The notes: generated by a model not told the origin, from the sequence alone. A DNA stretch of 64,000 bases from Dulcicalothrix desertica PCC 7102 (GCF_003991905.1 NZ_RSCL01000014.1:1-64000), one strand, 5' to 3'; positions 8,857-18,526 are shown, counted from the stretch's first letter. Made by a program: numbers and translations.

Positions 8857-8936
8857 AGGGGCGGGTTTAGCTATATGCTGGTGAAATAGCGAAAATTTAG
8901 GTGAATCCGCCCGTACAGAATGGGCGGGTTTAGCTA
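8857..8936. repeat. GGGCGGGTTTAGCTA direct repeats
   Basis: Two copies of GGGCGGGTTTAGCTA (about 8859-8873 and 8922-8936) bracket a segment that also has an inverted partner (AATCCGCCCGTAC). It belongs to the same GGGCGGGTT family seen at 15272-15361, 30158-30216 and 62570-62729. The position between convergent genes suggests it may double as a terminator. Confidence 0.75.
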
Positions 8937-8939
8937 CGT

Positions 8940-9869
8940 CTAGGATAATATATCCCAAGCTTTTCCTTTATAGCCATATTGAAATATTTCTGGGTGTAAT
9001 ATTTCACCTAGAATTTCCAACGACTCAACTAACCTTGGACCAGGACGGTTGAAGTAAGCATTTCCATCTGTAATATATACCCTTCCAGATTTGGCACAAT
9101 GTAATTTTTGCCATTCGGGACGACTTGTAAGTAGCTGGGCTTCCGTTCGAGTTCGATTCAAATCAAATCCACAAGGCATGAAAATAACTATATCTGGATT
9201 ACTTCCTATCAAATTCTCCCACTTTAGTTGAGTAGAGTCTTGACCCGTTACACCAAACAAGGGTTTTCCACCAGCTAATTCAACTAATTCAGGAATCCAG
9301 TTTGCAGCTACCATTAGTGGGTCTGTCCATTCAATACATGCCACACTTGGTAACATTTCAGTCGCAGAAAGACCTTTGGTACGTTGTTGAACTATTTTAA
9401 CGCGCGCTTCTAAATTTTCAATAACTTTGAGCGAATCAACATCGAACACATGTCCTACATTTTCAAGATCAGTCCAAATATCTTTAAGAACACTGGGTTG
9501 TAGCGAAATAATTTTTGGTGGACTATTGGTTAAATTTGCAACTGCTTTCTCTACATCGTTCAAACTGACAGCACAGACATCACATTGGTCTTGAGTCACA
9601 ATGTGGGTAGGCTGTAATTTCTCTAAAATATCTGTTTTAATTTGGTAAATACTCAGAGCATTTTGTAGCAAATTATTGACTTCGGAATGAATCTCTTGAC
9701 TCTGAGCATTTGTATTTAGTCGTGCTTGGGTGCAAACAGGAAGGTTTTGCACTTCTTCTGGATAGTCACACTCGTGGGATCTGCCAACAATTTTATCTGT
9801 AAGTCCGAGCGAAGCTAGTATTTCCGTACCACTAGGAATTAGCGATACGATTCTAACACTTTCCTTCAT
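8940..9869 (-). CDS. BtuF-type cobalamin-binding protein (periplasmic-binding fold)
   Basis: A 309-residue protein with the fold of class III periplasmic binding proteins: RIVSLIPSGTEILASLGL at the N-terminus, then the GRSHECDYP segment and the CDVCAVS segment, ending with HPEIF and a short tail. These are the hallmarks of the cobalamin-binding group related to BtuF. No signal peptide is visible, as in many cyanobacterial members, so it may work in the cytoplasm or bind something else. No transporter genes are adjacent, and the only other B12 gene in the window, cobS, is 40 kb away. No cobalamin riboswitch was seen upstream. Confidence 0.82.
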   Translation of the reverse strand: MKESVRIVSLIPSGTEILASLGLTDKIVGRSHECDYPEEVQNLPVCTQARLNTNAQSQEIHSEVNNLLQNALSIYQIKTDILEKLQPTHIVTQDQCDVCAVSLNDVEKAVANLTNSPPKIISLQPSVLKDIWTDLENVGHVFDVDSLKVIENLEARVKIVQQRTKGLSATEMLPSVACIEWTDPLMVAANWIPELVELAGGKPLFGVTGQDSTQLKWENLIGSNPDIVIFMPCGFDLNRTRTEAQLLTSRPEWQKLHCAKSGRVYITDGNAYFNRPGPRLVESLEILGEILHPEIFQYGYKGKAWDILS

Positions 9870-10204
9870 TGCAACACCTCCACGACAGCTATTGATTATT
9901 TAATTGTGGCAAAATTATATCTCTTGTATATCTTTCTTCAGGCATGTTACTTCAAAAATATCAACCTGTGGCGCCGGAATACTATCAAAATCCTAGAAAT
10001 CGGGTTTTTTAAGTCAGTTTTAATTTATTTTATGTTACTAATTTACTATAAAATTTTTTTGTACTACATACTATTATGGCTTTTTATACAGTATAGTTTT
10101 AATGTAATTATTTATACTATCTGTTCGTTAACAAATTATTTTAATGAAGAATTATTAATACAACTTCTAAACTGCTTTATACTATTGTTCCATTGGTGAA
10201 AAGC
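9870..10204. other. AT-rich intergenic region, no gene recognised
   Basis: The 335 bases between divergent genes are extremely A+T-rich. A 97-codon open frame at 9906-10199 translates into a leucine/isoleucine/tyrosine-rich string with no start signal and is best seen as compositional. Promoters for the two flanking genes must lie here, but I cannot single out convincing hexamers. Confidence 0.6.
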
Positions 10205-12193
10205 ATGGTGTATCAACCAATAAAGATAATATTGTTTGCTTGCGTTGAAGATTCTCGCATCCAATCTAATGTATTGGAAGATATTCTAAAACAAGCAGGC
10301 GCCAATAATTACATAGAGATAATAGACAAATACGAGAATTTTAGTAACATTTTATCAACATTAGAAAATAGGCATTTAAATGTTGATGCTGTTATATTAG
10401 ATTTATATTTTAACAATATTTCTGATTTAAATTATATAAGTCAAATAAATGCTTTTGATAAAAACAAAGGAATTATTGTTATAAGTGATAAAGATGATGA
10501 TAACCTGTTACAAGCAGCAATTGCAGCAGGAGCAGATGATTATTTAATTACAAGTGAGATAACTCCAAAGTCTTTGCGACGAAGTTTATTACGTGCTGTT
10601 GAACAACGCTCTTCAAAATCATCAAAGTTTTTATCTAAAAATGAAGCGCAGTTAAGAGCTATTTTTGAGCGTTCTTCGATTGGAATAGGTTTATTAGATA
10701 TGAACGCACGGATAATTGATGTAAATCCTGCGCTTTGTCATATATTAGGGTATAAGTACGAAGAAATTTGCTCTAAACAGTTAGTAGATTTTATTTGTGA
10801 AGAAGAAATTACGGCAGAAACTAGACTGAATTATCAATTGTTTACAAATAGTCAAGAGCGCTTTGAAATGGAGCGGCAGTTTTTACATAAGGATGGTCGC
10901 TTAGTTTGGGCACATCTCAATGTTTCTTTAGTTAACACTACAACAAACGAGGCAAGTTTTTTTCTGGCAATGGTTGAAGATGTTACAGAACGCAAGAGAA
11001 CTGAATTAAAGCTTAGAGAAAGTAAAGAAGCTGCTGAAGCTGGTAGTAAGGCAAAAAGTGCTTTTTTAGCTACTATGAGTCATGAACTACGAACTCCTTT
11101 AAATGCAATTATGGGGTTATCACAATTACTTCAGCAAGAAGTTGTAGGTACTTTAAGTGAAAAACAACATGAGTATATTAATTGTATATACACAAGCGGT
11201 GAACATTTGCTTGCATTAATTAATGATATCTTAGATTTGTCAAAAGTCGAAGCGGGTAGAGAAGAATTGATGTTGATTTCTTTATCTATATCCGATATTG
11301 TCAGAAACGTTATTTCAACAGTGTTAGAGAGTGCTAATATCAAAAAATTACAAATTGTCGATAATATAGAAGCAGGTTTAGAAACTTGTATTGCAGATGA
11401 ACGGCGCCTCAAGCAAATGCTGTTAAACTTATTAACAAATGCAATTAAGTTTACTCCAGAAGGTGCAGTATTATTAGAAGTCAAACAAGTAGAGCATGGA
11501 ATTGCATTTATTGTTACTGATACTGGTATAGGCATAGAACCTAGCAATTTTCAATCATTGTTTGAACCATTTAGGCAACTTGATAATCAACTTAACAGGC
11601 AGTATGAAGGTACTGGTTTAGGATTAGCATTAACACGAAAGCTGGCGCGTTTACATGGTGGGGATTTGACGGTAGAATCAACTTTAGGTGTAGGAAGTAG
11701 GTTTACTTTGTTACTACCAGCACAAACACAACAAAGCAATGTGCAAAATGACTCAGTTCCTAATGTAACATTGGAATCAGATTCATTAGATGAAGATTAC
11801 GTTTACCCAAATACATCTTCAGGACAAGCTGTTAAACGCATTTTGTTAGTAGAAGACGATGAGCATACAGCTATATTAATGCAAGATTATTTACAAACAA
11901 TAGGCTATGAAGTCGAATTGATGCTGACAGCAGAAAGATTTATTACACGAGTTCATATATTTAAACCCAATTTAATTTTACTTGATGTGCATTTACCTGG
12001 AGATGTAACCGGACTTGATTTGCTAATAAGTTTAAAGCGACAAAAAGGTTTACAAGAAATTCCTGTAGTTGTAATGACACCAATGGGAATGGGGGATAGG
12101 GAAAGATTTTTACAAGCAGGTGCTATGGACTGTTTAAGCAAACCTATCGGTATTTTTCAATTAGAGTCAGTCCTGGTTAAGTATTTAAGTTAA
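10205..12193 (+). CDS. Hybrid sensor histidine kinase (REC-PAS-HisKA-HATPase-REC)
   Basis: About 662 residues. Order: a receiver-like domain (about 5-130, with the AVILDLYF segment holding the likely phospho-Asp), a PAS domain (about 150-265) ending in the VEDVTERK PAC motif, a HisKA domain with MSHELRTPLNAI (phospho-His at 293), an HATPase (about 400-505; LLTNAIKFT, DTGIGI, GTGLGLAL) and a C-terminal receiver (ILLVEDDE, LLDVHLPG, VVMTP, CLSKPI). No transmembrane segment, so it is cytoplasmic. A His-Asp relay is expected, with the C-terminal receiver as acceptor. Starts at TTG 10193 or GTG 10196 are possible; ATG 10205 is preferred. No cognate regulator is adjacent. Confidence 0.93.
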   Translation: MVYQPIKIILFACVEDSRIQSNVLEDILKQAGANNYIEIIDKYENFSNILSTLENRHLNVDAVILDLYFNNISDLNYISQINAFDKNKGIIVISDKDDDNLLQAAIAAGADDYLITSEITPKSLRRSLLRAVEQRSSKSSKFLSKNEAQLRAIFERSSIGIGLLDMNARIIDVNPALCHILGYKYEEICSKQLVDFICEEEITAETRLNYQLFTNSQERFEMERQFLHKDGRLVWAHLNVSLVNTTTNEASFFLAMVEDVTERKRTELKLRESKEAAEAGSKAKSAFLATMSHELRTPLNAIMGLSQLLQQEVVGTLSEKQHEYINCIYTSGEHLLALINDILDLSKVEAGREELMLISLSISDIVRNVISTVLESANIKKLQIVDNIEAGLETCIADERRLKQMLLNLLTNAIKFTPEGAVLLEVKQVEHGIAFIVTDTGIGIEPSNFQSLFEPFRQLDNQLNRQYEGTGLGLALTRKLARLHGGDLTVESTLGVGSRFTLLLPAQTQQSNVQNDSVPNVTLESDSLDEDYVYPNTSSGQAVKRILLVEDDEHTAILMQDYLQTIGYEVELMLTAERFITRVHIFKPNLILLDVHLPGDVTGLDLLISLKRQKGLQEIPVVVMTPMGMGDRERFLQAGAMDCLSKPIGIFQLESVLVKYLS

Positions 12194-12196
12194 AAA

Positions 12197-12224
12197 TGCT
12201 GAGTGCTGAGTGCTGAGTGCTGAG
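12197..12224. repeat. Heptamer array (TGCTGAG)x4
   Basis: Four perfect copies of TGCTGAG end one base before the stop codon of the minus-strand glycosyltransferase gene and start three bases after the histidine kinase stop. This is the short tandem repeat (STRR) class known from filamentous cyanobacteria. An inverted copy lies at the other end of the same glycosyltransferase gene. Confidence 0.97.
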
Positions 12225-14786
12225 TTAAACAACTAAGTCTTTTAAGTTTTGCCAAGCTTTGATGATGTTGAGTCGCATAAGTGCTGCTACTCCTGCTAAT
12301 GCTTTAAATTCGCGTTGGTTGGGATTCATTTCTAATGCTGGTTTCAATGCTGCTTCTGCTTGTTTCGGTTGCCAATTATATAGACGTACAAATGCTAGAT
12401 ATGCCCATGCGAATGGATTTTGTGCGTCGATTTGAGTTACTCTTTCTAAAGATGATATGGCGCCTTTTACCCTTCTTTGTAGCACGTCCGCAAGCGCAAC
12501 TGAATACGCTAAGTCAGAATTGGCGCCTATATGCTCTAATCGATACTCAGCAGCAAGTCGTGCTTGCGACAAGTAATCTTGTATGGGGTCATATTGATTG
12601 ATACGTGCAACTTCGGCAAATATTTTTTCCACTGCTTCTATACCTTTAGGCAAATTTGCTGACAAATTGTTTAATTGTGTTACTAAATCTAATTCAGGCG
12701 TCTGTGTACTTTGAGAGTTGGGGTCAATATTAAAATTAATACCTGGTGTGTAAATTGGATAAGTTTCTCCAGAAATTCTATTTAAGAAGGTCGCTTGGAG
12801 AACGTAATTACCTGGTTCAATACCAGCTGGTGGCAACATTGCTGTACGCTCAATTACTTGGAAAGTACCTTCTGGTTTTTTCACTGCTGTATATAAATTT
12901 CCCATACCTAATGCATGGTCATGTGAAAAGCTTGTATTTGTATTGATGGTTTTATCTTGCTTGTGCCAAGTCAGTAGTACTAATCCGTTTTTGAATTCGT
13001 CCCAAGAACCTGACCATTTGTAGGTAACTGGTATACTCACTCCAGCAGGAGCAGTTTTAGGAAGCGTTACATTCGTTAAAGTTACGGGAACTGGAGCAAC
13101 ACTTTTTTCGCGGTATATATCTAGCGATGAATATTCAAGCGGTCGTGATATGACTTCGACGGATGGAGATTTTCGATGATATAGTCTCAAACTACCGTCA
13201 CTCAACTGCCATTGTGAGTGCAGTTCAAAGTCAGGTGATGTTTCTACTGCCTGAACAATATCTTTTTGTGATGACGGTACAGAACCTTGTTCACCTGTTT
13301 TTGTAATAAACCATGTCAACGAACGAGTATCTTGCTCTATTTGTCTTTTTCTTACTCCTACTTGGCGCCCGTATACTTGAAATTTCGCTAAGGCGCCATA
13401 ATAATTAAGATTATGTTGGTTTATTTTCGATGTCGAAGGCAACACTCCCAAGGTTGAACGTAAATATGGTTCACTACGGATAATTTCTGCAATTACTTCT
13501 TTATGGGGTAATGGATGTTGCGAGTCAGGACGATATTTACCGTTTGGACTCAAAATCGTAATCAGTACTTCAGTACTGCCAACAGGAAACAAATTACACA
13601 ACATTAGTAAAACTGCTAAACCCAAAGTTCCCCAACGAATACGCTTTCCCAAAATACTTTGAGTTCTCGTCAACCCATATGCCAATAATATAGATAGTAC
13701 AGGTAAATACGGTACTATATAGCGTTCATCTTTATTGACATTTAAAGAAGTCAGCAAATATCCAGCTACTATAAATATACTTAACCAACGTAACGAATAG
13801 CCTATTTTCTGCCTCTCTGAGTCTTTAATACTTTTTTCTGCAAATCTTGCCCAGTAAAGTAATAAACAGAATATGGGTACTAGTAATAAAGGTAATGATA
13901 TTTGATATGGTAATTGCTGCCAGTAAAAAATCCAAGCTTGGAGCGTATTTAACGGTGGGTCTCCTTCTGCAATTGCTGAGTCAATAGTTGCACGTTTCCC
14001 TGCTGTCAAAATTATCAACCAGTTAGTACGGTACCAACCAGCAAATATCAAGCTAGATACCCAGATTCCACCAGCTAATTCGATTAATTTACGCCACTGA
14101 TGCTTACGTAAGGCGCCAATTGCTATCCATATAATTGGAACAATTAGAAATAATAGCGTAGTTTGTTTGATTAATAATGCGAATCCGAGTGAGGCGCCAA
14201 ATAAAACGACTTTACACCAGCTTTTAGCAAGCGATAAAATAGTTACTTTCTCCGATTTTGATGGATGATTCCACCAAGTCAAGCAAAAGAAACAAAAAGT
14301 AACAGCCGCAGCAACAGGGTAATCTAAAAGAAATTGAAGTCTGAGTCTATATAGTCCAGGTAAAAGTTGACATAAAGCAGCAGCCCAAAGTCCAATAGTG
14401 GCATCAAATAATACTTTACCTAAACTGTATACAGAAACAATTAATACTGCGCTGAACAGCAGCATTACTAACATAGCTTGGTCTTGTCCGGCGCCGAAAA
14501 TGATTTGTGTGAAGCCTGTAATAATATAAGTGAGCGGTGGAATTTTTGAAGATAGTAGCCAGAAGCTTTGCCACCATTCACTATTGTCCAAATCAATATT
14601 TTGTAATGCGCGCAAATAATTTAACGTTCCCGTCAAATATTCACATTGGTCCCATCCTGGAATTGAGGTGTCTAATGATAACCATACTCGGTCACAAATG
14701 GCGCCTAAACCCCAAATAATTACCAATATTAAGGCATTTCTAGGAATCACAAAACGTTTAATCACTTTGTACCTTTTAACTTTCAC
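12225..14786 (-). CDS. GT-C/GT39-like membrane glycosyltransferase fused to a TPR domain
   Basis: An 853-residue protein. The first 400 or so residues hold about ten hydrophobic segments, with the acidic first-loop sequence DTSIPGWDQCEY expected of dolichyl- or undecaprenyl-phosphate-sugar mannosyltransferase-like (GT39/ArnT-type) enzymes. The C-terminal half is soluble: a beta-rich stretch (about 550-690) followed by TPR-like helices (about 740-853). Such enzymes transfer a sugar from a lipid-phosphate donor on the outer face of the membrane. The start codon is GTG 14786, lying in a heptamer repeat that also provides a GAG that could act as Shine-Dalgarno. The acceptor is unknown. Confidence 0.85.
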   Translation of the reverse strand: MKVKRYKVIKRFVIPRNALILVIIWGLGAICDRVWLSLDTSIPGWDQCEYLTGTLNYLRALQNIDLDNSEWWQSFWLLSSKIPPLTYIITGFTQIIFGAGQDQAMLVMLLFSAVLIVSVYSLGKVLFDATIGLWAAALCQLLPGLYRLRLQFLLDYPVAAAVTFCFFCLTWWNHPSKSEKVTILSLAKSWCKVVLFGASLGFALLIKQTTLLFLIVPIIWIAIGALRKHQWRKLIELAGGIWVSSLIFAGWYRTNWLIILTAGKRATIDSAIAEGDPPLNTLQAWIFYWQQLPYQISLPLLLVPIFCLLLYWARFAEKSIKDSERQKIGYSLRWLSIFIVAGYLLTSLNVNKDERYIVPYLPVLSILLAYGLTRTQSILGKRIRWGTLGLAVLLMLCNLFPVGSTEVLITILSPNGKYRPDSQHPLPHKEVIAEIIRSEPYLRSTLGVLPSTSKINQHNLNYYGALAKFQVYGRQVGVRKRQIEQDTRSLTWFITKTGEQGSVPSSQKDIVQAVETSPDFELHSQWQLSDGSLRLYHRKSPSVEVISRPLEYSSLDIYREKSVAPVPVTLTNVTLPKTAPAGVSIPVTYKWSGSWDEFKNGLVLLTWHKQDKTINTNTSFSHDHALGMGNLYTAVKKPEGTFQVIERTAMLPPAGIEPGNYVLQATFLNRISGETYPIYTPGINFNIDPNSQSTQTPELDLVTQLNNLSANLPKGIEAVEKIFAEVARINQYDPIQDYLSQARLAAEYRLEHIGANSDLAYSVALADVLQRRVKGAISSLERVTQIDAQNPFAWAYLAFVRLYNWQPKQAEAALKPALEMNPNQREFKALAGVAALMRLNIIKAWQNLKDLVV

Positions 14787-14808
14787 TCAGCACTCAGCAC
14801 TCAGCACT
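14784..14808. repeat. Heptamer array (CTGAGTG on minus strand) between two genes
   Basis: Three and a half copies of CACTCAG on the plus strand fill the whole gap between the glycosyltransferase start (GTG 14786) and the stop of the acetyltransferase gene (14810). The array is inverted relative to the copy at 12197-12224. Confidence 0.96.
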
Positions 14809-14809
14809 A

Positions 14810-15244
14810 TTAAATAAATTTTCTCATTTTTACATGACGAATGCCCGCTTCTTCAAAGACATCACCTTCAATTTGAAATCCGATTTGTTCATGCAAATTT
14901 TTAATATATTCTTGCGCGTGAATTACAACTTCAGGTATATTTTTACTCTTAATAATGTCTAAAGCGTGTAACATTAGTTTCTTTCCAATTCCGTATCCTC
15001 GTGCTGTTTCTAACACTGCTAATCTTTCGATTTTAGCAAGATTGGTGCCTAAATATCGAATTCTAACAGTACCGATAAATGTTTCGTTTAATGACGCAAT
15101 TAATCGGTCGGAAGTTTCGTCTTTACCGTCGAAATCTAATTTGGCGTCAACCCCTTGTTCTTTTTGAAACACTATTTCTCTAATTTGGCGAATTGCTTCA
15201 AATTCTTGGGGGGAATTTGCTTGTTTGATGATGATGTTGGTCAT
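14810..15244 (-). CDS. GNAT family N-acetyltransferase
   Basis: A 144-residue acyltransferase with the GNAT core: EAIRQIREIVFQKEQGV at the N-terminus (typical of the ElaA/YjcF-type group), FIGTVRIRYL and KIERLAVLETARGYGIGKKLM, where the R/Q-x-x-G-x-G/A pyrophosphate loop for acetyl-CoA is RGYGIG. It is cytosolic. The acceptor cannot be predicted. Its stop codon touches the heptamer array in front of the glycosyltransferase gene, so the two genes on the minus strand probably form a unit. Confidence 0.9.
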   Translation of the reverse strand: MTNIIIKQANSPQEFEAIRQIREIVFQKEQGVDAKLDFDGKDETSDRLIASLNETFIGTVRIRYLGTNLAKIERLAVLETARGYGIGKKLMLHALDIIKSKNIPEVVIHAQEYIKNLHEQIGFQIEGDVFEEAGIRHVKMRKFI

Positions 15245-15271
15245 TTGTGCTGAAGGGGATGTTAAATGTTT

Positions 15272-15361
15272 GTAAACCCGCCTTGTGATGGGGGCGGGTT
15301 TGGGGGGCGGGTTTGGGGGATGTTAGTATTTATTGGAGGGTATGAGTTAACCCGCCCCTAC
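15272..15361. repeat. AACCCGCC/GGCGGGTT inverted repeats
   Basis: Several copies of GGGCGGGTT and its complement AACCCGCC alternate through this gap (AAACCCGCC, GGGGCGGGTTTGG, GGGCGGGTTTGGG, TTAACCCGCCCC). It can fold into more than one hairpin. Same family as 8857-8936, 30158-30216 and 62570-62729. Confidence 0.8.
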
Positions 15362-15378
15362 GGTAATGGGGATGTTTG

Positions 15379-18357
15379 TTAATCTGCTCCTTCTATTGGT
15401 GCGAAACCTTGACGTTGAATGTTTTCGGTTACGGTTTTTGGTTCTAGGAATTGTAACAGGTAATCGGGACCTCCTGCTTTGGAACCAACTCCAGAAAGTT
15501 TGAATCCTCCGAAGGGTTGTCTTGCTACTATTGCTCCTGTGATGGTGCGGTTGATATATAAGTTTCCTACTTCAAAGTCGGTTTGTGCTTGTTCGATATG
15601 TGAAGGTGTACGGGAGTATATTCCACCTGTTAAAGCATAGTCGGTACCGTTGGCTATTTGTAATGCTTTTTGGAAATCTTTGGCTTTGATTACTGCTACT
15701 ACTGGGCCAAATATTTCTTGTTGGGCGATGATACCATTAGCTGGTACGTCTTTAAAGATGACGGGACCTATGTAGTATCCATTATCCGGCGCCGTCATTT
15801 CTAGTGCGATGCTCGATTCGGTTTTACCTTTTTCGATATATTCTAGGATACGCGCTTGAGCATTTGCGTCGATGACTGGGCCAACTTGGGTACTTGGCAA
15901 TTCTGCAGCGCCGATGTTTAATGATTTTGTGGCTTCAACAAATCGCTGTACAAAGGTTTCGTATACAGGTTCTAGGACTATAACTCGTGAACATGCAGAA
16001 CACTTTTGTCCACTATAACCAAATGCTGATTGTACAACACCAACGACGGCTGCGTCTAAGTCGGCACTTTCATCGACAATAATGGCGTTTTTACCTCCCA
16101 TTTCAGCAATAACACGCTTCATGTGCTTTTGCCCAGGTTTTACAATTGCAGCGTCTGCGTATATACGACACCCTACTTCTTGTGAACCAGTAAAAGCAAT
16201 GATGTGTGTACCTATATGATTGACTAAATAGGCGCCAACTTTAGAACCTTTACCAGGTAAATATTGAAATACACCTTTGGGTATTCCTGCTTCAACCATA
16301 ATTTCGGCGAATTTAGCAGCTATTACCGAAGATGTTTCTGCTGGTTTGAGTATGGTTGAATTTCCTGCTACTAATGCAGCTAATGTCATTCCTGCTGCTA
16401 TGGCAAGTGGAAAATTCCACGGTGAAATAACTACTGCAATCCCACGTGGTTGGTATATATATTTATTTGTTTCACCTGCAATGTCATAATTAACACCTTT
16501 ATCTAACCGCTCCATTTCTAGCGCGTAATAGCGGCAGAAATCAATTGCTTCTGAAACCTCACCGTCAGCTTCTCGAACAGGTTTACCGACTTCTAAGACT
16601 ATCCATGCTGATAATTCTGGGCGCCGATTTTCCATTAAATCTGCTGCTTTCCGCAATATTGCTGCACGCTCACTTACGGGTGTTTTTCGCCACACTTTAA
16701 ATGCATTTGCGGCAGCTTTCATTGCTGCTTCAGCTTGTTCAACGCTGGCAAGTCCAATTTTACCAACAACTTCACTCTTGTTAGATGGGTTTACCGAGTC
16801 AACAACTTCGTCGGTTTGCACGTACTCACCGTTAATTAAAGGTAAATAAGTTTTTCCTAAGTTGTTCTTAACTTTAGTTAAATCTGATGACGCGCGTGTT
16901 CTCGTATCTACAAGAGAATAGTCTGTATCTGCGGCGCCAACAAATCCGTTTGTATTGACGTTATGTAAAGTGTCTTTCTCTGGGTTAACTTTAGGAGGTG
17001 CAAGTAATTCGGATGCTGGACGGTTTTCCATGTTTTGGCGTAGAAACGAACTATTCGCAGTGTTTTCTAATAATCTACGAATTAAATACGCCATTCCTGG
17101 GAGTAGCTCTCCATAAGGGCAATAAACTCTGACTCTATAACCTTTATCAACGAGGGATTTTGCGATTTTATCCCCCATCCCGTAAAGAACCTGCATTTCA
17201 AAGCTGCGTTTCTTCACACCCAAGCTTTCGGCAATAGCTATCGCGCGTGCTTGCGAGCGAACGTTATGACTACCGATAGCAGCATATATATATTGATGAT
17301 TTTCTAGCAACAACTGAGTTATAGCCTCAAAATTGGCATCGGTTGCGGCTTTATCGTTGTAAACTGGTTGCTGCCAATGCTTTTGCATCGACTTTATCGT
17401 TTCTTGATCCCAATAAGCGCCTTTAACTAAACGAATTGTAACCGGATATCCTCGCTGTTTTGCCCAAGCGATTAAATCACGTGCATCTTGCTCACTGTCA
17501 CGAAGGTAAGCTTGAAGCGTCATCCCCACATCAGTTCGGGTACGAAACTCATCTTCCATCAAAATCTTCTTGAGGATACTAAAAGTAATATCCTTATAAG
17601 CGTACTGTTCCATATCAAAGTGAACAGAGGCGCCGAATTCTGCTGCACGTCGTAGTAAAATACGTATACGCTCACTAACTTTTTCTTCGCTACCCGTAGC
17701 ATCCAACGGGTCAAACTGCGAGTAAAACGCGGTTAATTTTACCGATACTTGTACCTGGGGTATTGAGACTCCATCAGCTTCGTCAATTAATGGAACTTTA
17801 TTCCAACTCTTAGACGCTTGGGTTAACTGCTGCATCAAGTCGATGTAACGCTCAAGATACGATTGAGCTTCGGTTTCGGTAATAACTGCTTCACCGAGTA
17901 AATCTACAGTGAACGCCATTTTATCTTTACGTAAGCGTTCAATCGTTTTCAACACCTGCTTGGTGTTTTCACCAGAAATATACTTGTGCGCTAATGTTTC
18001 GGTAGCTGTAATAACTGTAGTTGCTGCTAACTGACCTGGCGCCGAATTAGGATTAGCAAAGTTTAACATCCCTTTGAGCGCAGCAGGTAGTTCTACCGAC
18101 TCATCACCAAGATATTCCTGTAAATGCGCGGCAATTTCAGATTTATCGTGTAAAGCAGGTAGAGTATCAATAAAACGAAATAGCTGCACCCGTAAACCGG
18201 GATTACTCATTGCCCAAGCTAGCAATTTATCATCCCAACGCATCTGGTCGCGGAGATTTGCCAAAAATGAACGATTTTCTTGGGTAGCTGCGAGAAGCGA
18301 AAGAGCAATTTCTTGAGTTTTAATCTCGTAATTGCTTGTTTGTGCTTGTAAAACCAC
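15379..18357 (-). CDS. putA: Bifunctional proline dehydrogenase / L-glutamate gamma-semialdehyde dehydrogenase
   Basis: A 992-residue enzyme that oxidises proline to glutamate in two steps. The proline dehydrogenase barrel spans about 130-450 (KLTAFYSQFDPLD, VHFDMEQYAYKD, RLVKGAYWD, VRVYCPYGELLPGMAYLIRR end region, flavin-binding). The aldehyde dehydrogenase domain spans about 510-975, with ISPWNFPLA, EMGGKNAIIVD and the nucleophile region GYSGQKCSACSR. No N-terminal ribbon-helix-helix DNA-binding domain is present, so it is not the autoregulatory trifunctional PutA. It is monocistronic on the minus strand. Proline catabolism supplies nitrogen and carbon in cyanobacteria. A short open frame overlaps its 5' end. 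Confidence 0.95.
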   Translation of the reverse strand: MVLQAQTSNYEIKTQEIALSLLAATQENRSFLANLRDQMRWDDKLLAWAMSNPGLRVQLFRFIDTLPALHDKSEIAAHLQEYLGDESVELPAALKGMLNFANPNSAPGQLAATTVITATETLAHKYISGENTKQVLKTIERLRKDKMAFTVDLLGEAVITETEAQSYLERYIDLMQQLTQASKSWNKVPLIDEADGVSIPQVQVSVKLTAFYSQFDPLDATGSEEKVSERIRILLRRAAEFGASVHFDMEQYAYKDITFSILKKILMEDEFRTRTDVGMTLQAYLRDSEQDARDLIAWAKQRGYPVTIRLVKGAYWDQETIKSMQKHWQQPVYNDKAATDANFEAITQLLLENHQYIYAAIGSHNVRSQARAIAIAESLGVKKRSFEMQVLYGMGDKIAKSLVDKGYRVRVYCPYGELLPGMAYLIRRLLENTANSSFLRQNMENRPASELLAPPKVNPEKDTLHNVNTNGFVGAADTDYSLVDTRTRASSDLTKVKNNLGKTYLPLINGEYVQTDEVVDSVNPSNKSEVVGKIGLASVEQAEAAMKAAANAFKVWRKTPVSERAAILRKAADLMENRRPELSAWIVLEVGKPVREADGEVSEAIDFCRYYALEMERLDKGVNYDIAGETNKYIYQPRGIAVVISPWNFPLAIAAGMTLAALVAGNSTILKPAETSSVIAAKFAEIMVEAGIPKGVFQYLPGKGSKVGAYLVNHIGTHIIAFTGSQEVGCRIYADAAIVKPGQKHMKRVIAEMGGKNAIIVDESADLDAAVVGVVQSAFGYSGQKCSACSRVIVLEPVYETFVQRFVEATKSLNIGAAELPSTQVGPVIDANAQARILEYIEKGKTESSIALEMTAPDNGYYIGPVIFKDVPANGIIAQQEIFGPVVAVIKAKDFQKALQIANGTDYALTGGIYSRTPSHIEQAQTDFEVGNLYINRTITGAIVARQPFGGFKLSGVGSKAGGPDYLLQFLEPKTVTENIQRQGFAPIEGAD

Positions 18358-18509
18358 TTTTGTACAGACTCCTGTATTTGGGCTAAGACTTTGTATATTA
18401 AAGCTTGTTCTTCTATTTTGGCTTCTTCATCGATTTCCCACCACGGTTGTTCAAGAAAAATAATCTTACTGTTTTTCTCATGTCCTTTAAGTAAAAACTC
18501 TATTGACAT
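18219..18509 (-). CDS. Possible small protein overlapping the start of putA
   Basis: A 96-codon frame from ATG 18509 that overlaps the first 139 bases of putA in another frame. Only the first 45 residues or so (MSIEFLLKGHEKNSKIIFLE and the following acidic helix) lie outside putA and look protein-like; the rest is a frame shadow. It may be a genuine short leader protein, a small gene whose original 3' end was lost, or chance. No family is recognised. Confidence 0.3.
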   Translation of the reverse strand: MSIEFLLKGHEKNSKIIFLEQPWWEIDEEAKIEEQALIYKVLAQIQESVQKWFYKHKQAITRLKLKKLLFRFSQLPKKIVHFWQISATRCVGMINC

Positions 18510-18526
18510 TGTGTAAATAAAGACTT

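Noticed and set aside
9906-10199. 97-codon open frame in the gap before the histidine kinase
   Set aside because: Composition is dominated by Leu, Ile, Tyr and Phe as expected from AT-rich DNA; no ribosome site or family pattern.
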